DNA of 64,000 nt from CAXWPM01 sp965206125 (GTDB taxonomy: Bacteria > Acidobacteriota > Terriglobia > 20CM-2-55-15), in contig CBDBIN010000046.1 in the NCBI GenBank assembly GCA_965206125.1, positions 992,001 through 1,056,000 of the forward strand. Reading direction: 5' to 3'. The stretch's first letter is position 1; every line of letters starts with the position of its first letter. The notes below the pieces were generated by a model that was not told where the DNA came from, did not search any database, and saw only the letters and a program-made list of their open reading frames with translations. Position numbers and translations under genes: made by a program. Below, piece by piece: positions 59,367 through 64,000 of this stretch.

Positions 59367-60264
59367 ATGGCGGGAGGCTGACATGGTATGCCGCCCCGTC
59401 GCCGACTCATATCGGTGCCGCCCTGCGATCATGCATGATCTGTGCGATCGAACCGCACTGCTCCTCAAAGAAGGGGTTCTGGTGCAGATAGGATTGTCGG
59501 AGCGATAAGATTCAGGAGTGCGCCGCGGCGATGCGGACTATGCTGCCATGACATGACGCCAGGTCACGGCGGGATTCGACTGCAAGGTGATCGGAATTGC
59601 GAACTGGCGTTTGTGAATCTTCTGCGCTAGCTCGATGCCGATAATGACACGTCGCGCATTGTAGAACGTCTTGAATCCCAACATCGGGCGCAATCGCCCC
59701 TTCACCCGGCGGTGGTCCTGCTCCACAACGTTGTTCAGGTATTGACAGCAACGAATCTTCACCGGGTTCCGCCCCCGGAAGTTGAACTCACCGCTCATTC
59801 CCATGCGCCGCAGGGCGCTATGGCTCGGCTGGTGGCCATCCAAGGTGATGCTGTGTGGCTCCCGATGATGCTTCAGTGCCTTGCGAAAGAATGCCTTCGC
59901 CGCCGCAATGCCGCGTGTTCGATTCAGACAGAACTCCACGGTGTTGCCTTGCCCATGCACGGCGCGGTACAGATACATCAACTGGCCCCGAATCTTGATA
60001 AACGTTTCATCAACCCGCCAGCTCCCACCCACCGGTCGCTCGAATCGGCACCAGCGCTTTTCTCACGTGTCCGCATAGCGAACGACCCAACGCAAAATCG
60101 TGGTGTGAGAAATCGATAAACCCGCTCACCTACAATCGCGACCAGATCTCGGTAACTCAGTTTGAAGCGAAAATACCAGCGAAGGCAGAGGAGAAAGAAG
60201 TGGACCCGGAAATTCGGACAGCGTTGTAAGGTAGATTCCGCACAGATGAGAGGACCTTACGACA

Positions 60265-60546
60265 ATGGCGAAACGACGGAATTTTTCAGCGGACTTCAAG
60301 GCGAAGGTCGCACTCGCCGCGCTGCGGGGAGACGGGACTGTGGCCGAACTGGCGTCACGGTACCAAGTACACCCTAACATGATCGCGAAGTGGAAGCGCG
60401 AGGCGCTGGACGGCGTGAAAGAGACGTTCCAGCGAGGTAAGAACCCAGCGGACCGAAACCACGAAGACGGGATCAAACGGCTACAGGCCAAGATCGGGGA
60501 ACTTGTGGTGGAGCGGGATTTTTTGGCCGGAGCCTTCGATCGATGA
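60265..60546 (+). CDS. IS3-family transposase orfA
   Basis: 93 aa. HTH: FSADFKAKVALAALRGDGTV followed by AELASRYQVHPNMIAKWKRE, then a leucine-zipper-like IKRLQAKIGELVVERDFLAG. Overlaps orfB by ATGA. Typical of the IS3 family. Confidence 0.93.
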   Translation: MAKRRNFSADFKAKVALAALRGDGTVAELASRYQVHPNMIAKWKREALDGVKETFQRGKNPADRNHEDGIKRLQAKIGELVVERDFLAGAFDR

Positions 60547-61397
60547 GCGCGGATCGGAGGCGACGGATGATCAGAGGCCGGAACCGGAAGCTGAGCGTGG
60601 CGCGACAGTGCGAGTTGGTCGGAATGAGTCGGTCGAGCTGGTATTACCGGCCACGCGGCGAGAGTGAGCGGAATCGGGCTCTGATGCGTGTCATCGACCG
60701 TCTGTATCTGGAGATGCCCTGGTACGGATCGCGTCAGATGACGCGCGAGCTGCGCCGCGCTGGACATCGTGTGGGCCGGAAGCGCGTCCGTCGCCTGATG
60801 CGGCTCATGGGCCTGCGATCGGTCGCTCCACGGCCGTTCACGTCCCGGCGCGCCCCCGGACACGTCGTGTACCCGTACCTGCTCGACGACATCCGGATCA
60901 CTCGGGTGAATCAGGCGTGGTGCGCGGACCTGACCTACATCCCGATGGCTCACGGCTTCCTGTACGTGGTGGCCATCATGGACTGGCATTCCCGAAAGGT
61001 CCTGGCTTGGCGGCTGTCCAACACGCAAGACACCGCGTTCTGCGTCGAAGCTCTGGAAGAAGCCATCGAACGGTATGGCTGTCCAGAGATCTTCAACACA
61101 GATCAGGGCAGCCAGTTCACCAGCACCACCTGGACCAGTGTTCTGAAGCATCACGTCGTCCGGATCTCGATGGACGGTAAAGGCCAGTGGATGGACAACG
61201 TATTCATCGAGCGCCTCTGGCGCTCACTGAAATACGAATGCGTCTACCTGAACGCCTTCCAGGACTTCAGGGAATCGGCTTTTCATATCAGGGCGTGGAT
61301 GGATTATTACAACGACCGCCGGCCCCATTCCGCTCTCGGCGATCTCACCCCAGGCGAGGTCTACGACGGGATCACGCTGGTGCCTGCGGCAGCATAA
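60543..61397 (+). CDS. IS3-family transposase orfB (integrase core)
   Basis: 284 aa. N-terminal HTH_21 region (MPWYGSRQMTRELRRAGHRV). DDE core: NQAWCADLTYIPMAHGFLYV (Asp), EIFNTDQGSQFTSTTWTSVL (Asp), GQWMDNVFIERLWRSLKYE (Glu), and C-terminal YYNDRRPHSALGDLTPGEVY. Complete; translated by coupling or frameshifting from orfA. Confidence 0.95.
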   Translation: MSADRRRRMIRGRNRKLSVARQCELVGMSRSSWYYRPRGESERNRALMRVIDRLYLEMPWYGSRQMTRELRRAGHRVGRKRVRRLMRLMGLRSVAPRPFTSRRAPGHVVYPYLLDDIRITRVNQAWCADLTYIPMAHGFLYVVAIMDWHSRKVLAWRLSNTQDTAFCVEALEEAIERYGCPEIFNTDQGSQFTSTTWTSVLKHHVVRISMDGKGQWMDNVFIERLWRSLKYECVYLNAFQDFRESAFHIRAWMDYYNDRRPHSALGDLTPGEVYDGITLVPAAA

Positions 61398-61798
61398 ATG
61401 AACCGCGGAATCCACCTTAGAATGGCTGCCGCGCTGTCCAACGATTGGGGTCCACTTCTGAATGATGTCGTCCTTGAACCAACGTCCGGCAAATAGGGGA
61501 TTCCGTTCAGTTTTGCGATGCACCATATCCCAGTATCGCCATTCCCTTCGCTATCTGCACCAGAACCGATTTGGCGATCCGGTGCAAGGTGAATCCTCAG
61601 AGTGTTGCGGATGCGTTCTTATGAGCGCATTATACCGGCGGTTTTCCTTCGGCCGGATGCGCCGATCAACGAAAAGCGTGACACTCGCAAAGCGCGCCTC
61701 CTATAATTCGACCGTACTTCAGCGTTCATCACTATCAGCTCATCTGTTTGTTCAAGCGGCTGGCCCATGGCCGGTGTTCGGTTAGGGAGGAGAATAAA

Positions 61799-63007
61799 AT
61801 GAGAAAAGCCGGAATGACCTTCACTGTCATGGCGGCGATGCTGGCCCTCTTGGCCGGATGGAGCGGACTCGAGCGGGTCGAGGCACAATCCGGCACATAC
61901 TTCCCGGAACGGCTCAACTGGGAAAGACGCAGTCCGGAACAGGTTGGCATGAATGCCGCGATCTTGGACGAAGCGGTTCAGTTGGCGATCGCGAGTGAAA
62001 GCCAGGCTCCCAAGGACCTTGGGTTCGAACTTTCAACGCGGGTGTCCGAGCCCTTCGATGAACTGATCGGCCCGACGACCGTGCGCGCGCCTCTGAGCGG
62101 TATGGTCATCAAGGACGGTTACATCGTGGCGGAGTGGGGCGACACGAAGAAAGTCGACATGACGTTCAGCGTGACGAAGACCTTCCTGTCGACCGTAGTC
62201 GGCGTCGCCTGGCAGGACGGGCTGATCCGGGACCTCCATGTCCCCGTCAAGGACTATATGCCCAACGATGAACTGTTCAGCACCCAGCACAACGCTAAGA
62301 TCACCTGGGATGACCTGCTGCGTCAGACCAGCGACTGGCGCGGCACGCTCTGGGGAAAGCCGGATTGGGCTGACCGTCCGACGCGCGGTGTCGAAAGAGA
62401 AGACCTTCCCAACCAGCCGTTCAACGAACCGGGAACCGTCTACAAGTACAACGACGTCCGGGTAAACATTCTGGCCCTGGCCGCCCTGAACGTCTGGCGC
62501 AAACCCCTGCCCCAGGTGTTGCGCGAACGGGTCATGGGACCAATCGGCGCGTCGAGCACCTGGCGGTGGCACGGATACGAAAACTCCTGGGTGATGATCG
62601 ACGGCCAGCGGATGCAGTCGGTCACCGGTGGCGGTCACTGGGGAGGTGGCATGTTCATCAACGCCCACGATATGGCGCGTTTCGGTTACCTGTTCCTGCG
62701 CAACGGCAGGTGGGAAGACGAGCAGATCGTCTCGACCGAGTGGATCGACATCGCCCGAACGCCCGGTCCGGCGAACCCGACCTACGGATTCATGAACTGG
62801 TTTCTGAACAGGACCACGACCAATGCGGCCGGCGAAGAGCGCCGGTCCCTGCCCAGCGCGCCGGAAAGTTCGGTCCGTTTCGTCGGATCGGGCAGCAACA
62901 TCATCTACGTCGACTGGGAAAATGATCTCGTGGTCGTCGTGCGCTGGATTCGCGGTGGCCCCGCTCTGGATAACTTCATCGGGAAGGTGATCGAGTCGCT
63001 CGAGTAA
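61799..63007 (+). CDS. Secreted serine hydrolase, beta-lactamase class C/NylB-like
   Basis: 402 aa from the ATG at 61799, preceded by GGGAGGAG. Signal peptide to about residue 29 (ERVEAQ). The S-x-x-K catalytic pair is TFSVTKTFL (Ser about 124, Lys about 127). The second motif is GTVYKYNDV (Tyr 217). The third conserved part lies near SVTGGGHWGGGMF. This arrangement is nearest to class-C-like esterases and 6-aminohexanoate hydrolases, which cleave small esters or amides; true beta-lactam hydrolysis is unlikely. Periplasmic. Confidence 0.83.
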   Translation: MRKAGMTFTVMAAMLALLAGWSGLERVEAQSGTYFPERLNWERRSPEQVGMNAAILDEAVQLAIASESQAPKDLGFELSTRVSEPFDELIGPTTVRAPLSGMVIKDGYIVAEWGDTKKVDMTFSVTKTFLSTVVGVAWQDGLIRDLHVPVKDYMPNDELFSTQHNAKITWDDLLRQTSDWRGTLWGKPDWADRPTRGVEREDLPNQPFNEPGTVYKYNDVRVNILALAALNVWRKPLPQVLRERVMGPIGASSTWRWHGYENSWVMIDGQRMQSVTGGGHWGGGMFINAHDMARFGYLFLRNGRWEDEQIVSTEWIDIARTPGPANPTYGFMNWFLNRTTTNAAGEERRSLPSAPESSVRFVGSGSNIIYVDWENDLVVVVRWIRGGPALDNFIGKVIESLE

Positions 63008-63117
63008 GAAGCGGGGCCGGACTGAAGACGGTTGGTTCTGTCCCCTTCGAACCATCCCGTTCCAGATGGGTTGCGAGCGCAGGCTTCACTTGCTCCAAAC
63101 TTTAACGGACTGGTTTG

Positions 63118-64000
63118 ATGGACGGTGAGATGCGTACTTCCCGAGTCCTGATCCTCGCACTGGCATGCAGCGTCTCCCCCGCTGCAGCTACTGCGCGCAC
63201 AGTGCAGGACCTGGAATCCGTGACGGCACTGGCAAGCCGGTACGTCGCCGACTACGAACAGCAACTGGGCGCACTCATTGCCGAGGAGAATTACGTTCAG
63301 GATGCCGAGTGGGTACGCCCATCGGTTGGCAGTCGCGGCGGCTCTTCGTTCTACGTCGAGAAGAAGGAACGGCTCCTGCGGTCGGATTTCCTGATCCTGC
63401 GCGCCGGGGGCCTGTGGGTCGGCTTTCGCAACGTTCTCGAAGTCGACGGGGTTGAAGTCGAAGCTCGGGGCGAGGATTTCGAAAGGTTCTTCCGTAGTTC
63501 GGTCGAACTGACGCTCCTCGATGTGACCGAGTTGATCGAAGCGAGCGCCGAGTACAACATCGGAGACATTGAGCGGAACATCAATCTCCCGACGTTTGCG
63601 TTGATGGTTCTGCGCCCGGACAACCTCGAACGTTTCAGGTTCAACAAGGTTGGGGAAGAGACGATCGCGGTCCACACTCAGGGAGTCCTTCCAGCAACGC
63701 CGGACGTTCAGGCCTGGGTCCTGGGGTTTGAGGAAAAACCGGGCCCCCGGTTCCTGAGCGGCACACCCGGAAACGAGACCTCCTTGAGCGGCAGGTTCTG
63801 GATCGATCCCACTACGGGCCGCGTCCTTCGGTCCGAACTTGTCATAGCGACCGAGCAGCAGACCCTGGATGCCGCGATCACCGTGTTTTACCATCACGAC
63901 GAACGCCTCGGCATGTGGGTTCCTGTCGAGATGGAAGAGCAATACCTCGGTGCCGATGAGCATCGGGTCGGAGGTCGCGCCACCTATTCGAACTTCCGGC
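63118..64000 (+). CDS. Secreted protein of unknown function, cut by window end
   Basis: Frame open from the ATG at 63118 (alternative ATG at 63130) to the end of the window, at least 294 codons. Signal peptide MRTSRVLILALACSVSPAAA. Mature part: LASRYVADYEQQLGALIAEE, RPSVGSRGGSSFYVEKKERL, LRSDFLILRAGGLWVGFRNV, then SGRFWIDPTTGRVLRSELVI. The pattern 'YV..YE..L..LVAEE.Y' with 'L.SDFLLVR' is common among unassigned acidobacterial secreted proteins that may share an outer-membrane-lipoprotein-carrier (LolA-like) fold (inference). Confidence 0.7.
   Translation, partial: MDGEMRTSRVLILALACSVSPAAATARTVQDLESVTALASRYVADYEQQLGALIAEENYVQDAEWVRPSVGSRGGSSFYVEKKERLLRSDFLILRAGGLWVGFRNVLEVDGVEVEARGEDFERFFRSSVELTLLDVTELIEASAEYNIGDIERNINLPTFALMVLRPDNLERFRFNKVGEETIAVHTQGVLPATPDVQAWVLGFEEKPGPRFLSGTPGNETSLSGRFWIDPTTGRVLRSELVIATEQQTLDAAITVFYHHDERLGMWVPVEMEEQYLGADEHRVGGRATYSNFR

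Larger units (their letters stand above)
60196..61459 (+). mobile_element. IS3-family insertion sequence nested in IS6 copy 2
   Basis: 1264 bp. Imperfect inverted ends AGAAGTGGACCCGGAAATTC and (other strand) AGAAGTGGACCCCAATCGTT, both followed by GGACAGCG. Flanked by the 3-bp duplication GAA (60193-60195 and 61460-61462), single in IS6 copy 1. Two overlapping ORFs. Confidence 0.92.
59538..61526 (-). pseudogene. IS6-family transposase, copy 2, broken by frameshift, stop and IS3 insertion
   Basis: The first 22 codons (from 61526, VHRKTERNPLFAGRWFKDDI) lie right of the IS3; the rest (60195-59538) lies left. The coding remainder carries the same one-base loss and the same TGA as copy 1, then VGGSWRVDETFIKIRG and EQDHRRVKGR. 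Confidence 0.88.
59475..61567 (-). mobile_element. IS6-family insertion sequence, copy 2, split by a nested IS3 element
   Basis: Left end GGTTCTGGTGCAGATAG at 59475 and perfect inverted right end CTATCTGCACCAGAACC ending at 61567. The body is almost identical to copy 1 (for example one T/C difference at 60087). An IS3 element occupies 60196-61459. No 8-bp duplication seen. Confidence 0.88.

Noticed and set aside
61799..63007. Antibiotic-resistance beta-lactamase
   Set aside because: The S-x-x-K motif is present, but length, spacing and lack of a canonical Y-x-N and K-T-G fit esterase/NylB-like hydrolases better.

Overview
The window looks like chromosome from an IS-rich member of the Acidobacteriota (inference). 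The best clue is three separate pairs of a small PadR-type regulator followed at once by a long orphan FtsX/MacB-like permease (about 870-905 aa), the 'acidobacterial duplicated orphan permease' arrangement. Other supporting features are many secreted proteins with carboxypeptidase-regulatory-like domains, two TonB-dependent receptors with that domain at the N terminus, single-CxxCH secreted proteins, and high GC. A sodium:neurotransmitter-type symporter is compatible with a saline habitat but proves nothing. No rRNA, tRNA or CRISPR array was seen.

Layout. 1-10.0 kb is ordinary chromosome: the end of a membrane protein, a DUF3667 protein, an NHL-type lipoprotein, a histidine phosphatase, a GNAT acetyltransferase, a PadR/membrane-protein operon, an ankyrin-CxxCH-toroid fusion and several secreted proteins. 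10.0-11.35 kb is an intact IS4-family element with a 9-bp target duplication. 11.4-18.7 kb holds a secreted EF-hand / RG-rich / phosphohistidine / ATP-grasp dikinase-like protein, a HigBA toxin-antitoxin pair, a second histidine phosphatase lacking its second catalytic His, an esterase, and two rRNA-modification enzymes. 18.7-23.3 kb is an IS30 copy, then a second IS4 copy with an IS1380-family element inserted in its terminus. 23.4-35.2 kb has the three PadR-permease pairs around a CxxCH propeller protein. 35.3-42.1 kb has two coupled secreted beta-sandwich proteins, the second cut by a truncated IS30 that also fuses to the stump of a TolC-like gene, followed by a TonB receptor. 42.3-45.6 kb is a Yip1-type membrane protein, a DinB protein, an HtrA-like protease and an RRM protein. 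45.9-49.8 kb is an IS6 copy, an IS3 remnant and a TonB receptor with an IS6 end fragment directly after it.

49.8-56.95 kb appears to be a decayed plasmid or conjugative element: two small plasmid-type genes (one frameshifted), an IS3-type element with 16-bp flanking repeats, an AT-rich origin-like stretch, a frameshifted plasmid repA, remnants of trbB-, trbL- and trbJ-like transfer genes, and an IS256-family element inside the trbJ-like gene. 57.1-64 kb returns to chromosome (Na+ symporter, metallo-hydrolase, serine hydrolase, an unfinished secreted protein), interrupted by a second IS6 copy that itself carries an IS3 insertion.

The main themes are (i) envelope and secreted functions under local PadR control, with at least two PadR operators that appear to overlap their own start codons, and (ii) recent, layered IS activity that has created nested elements, gene stumps and chimeric reading frames. 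Gene functions are read from motifs by eye, with no database search.
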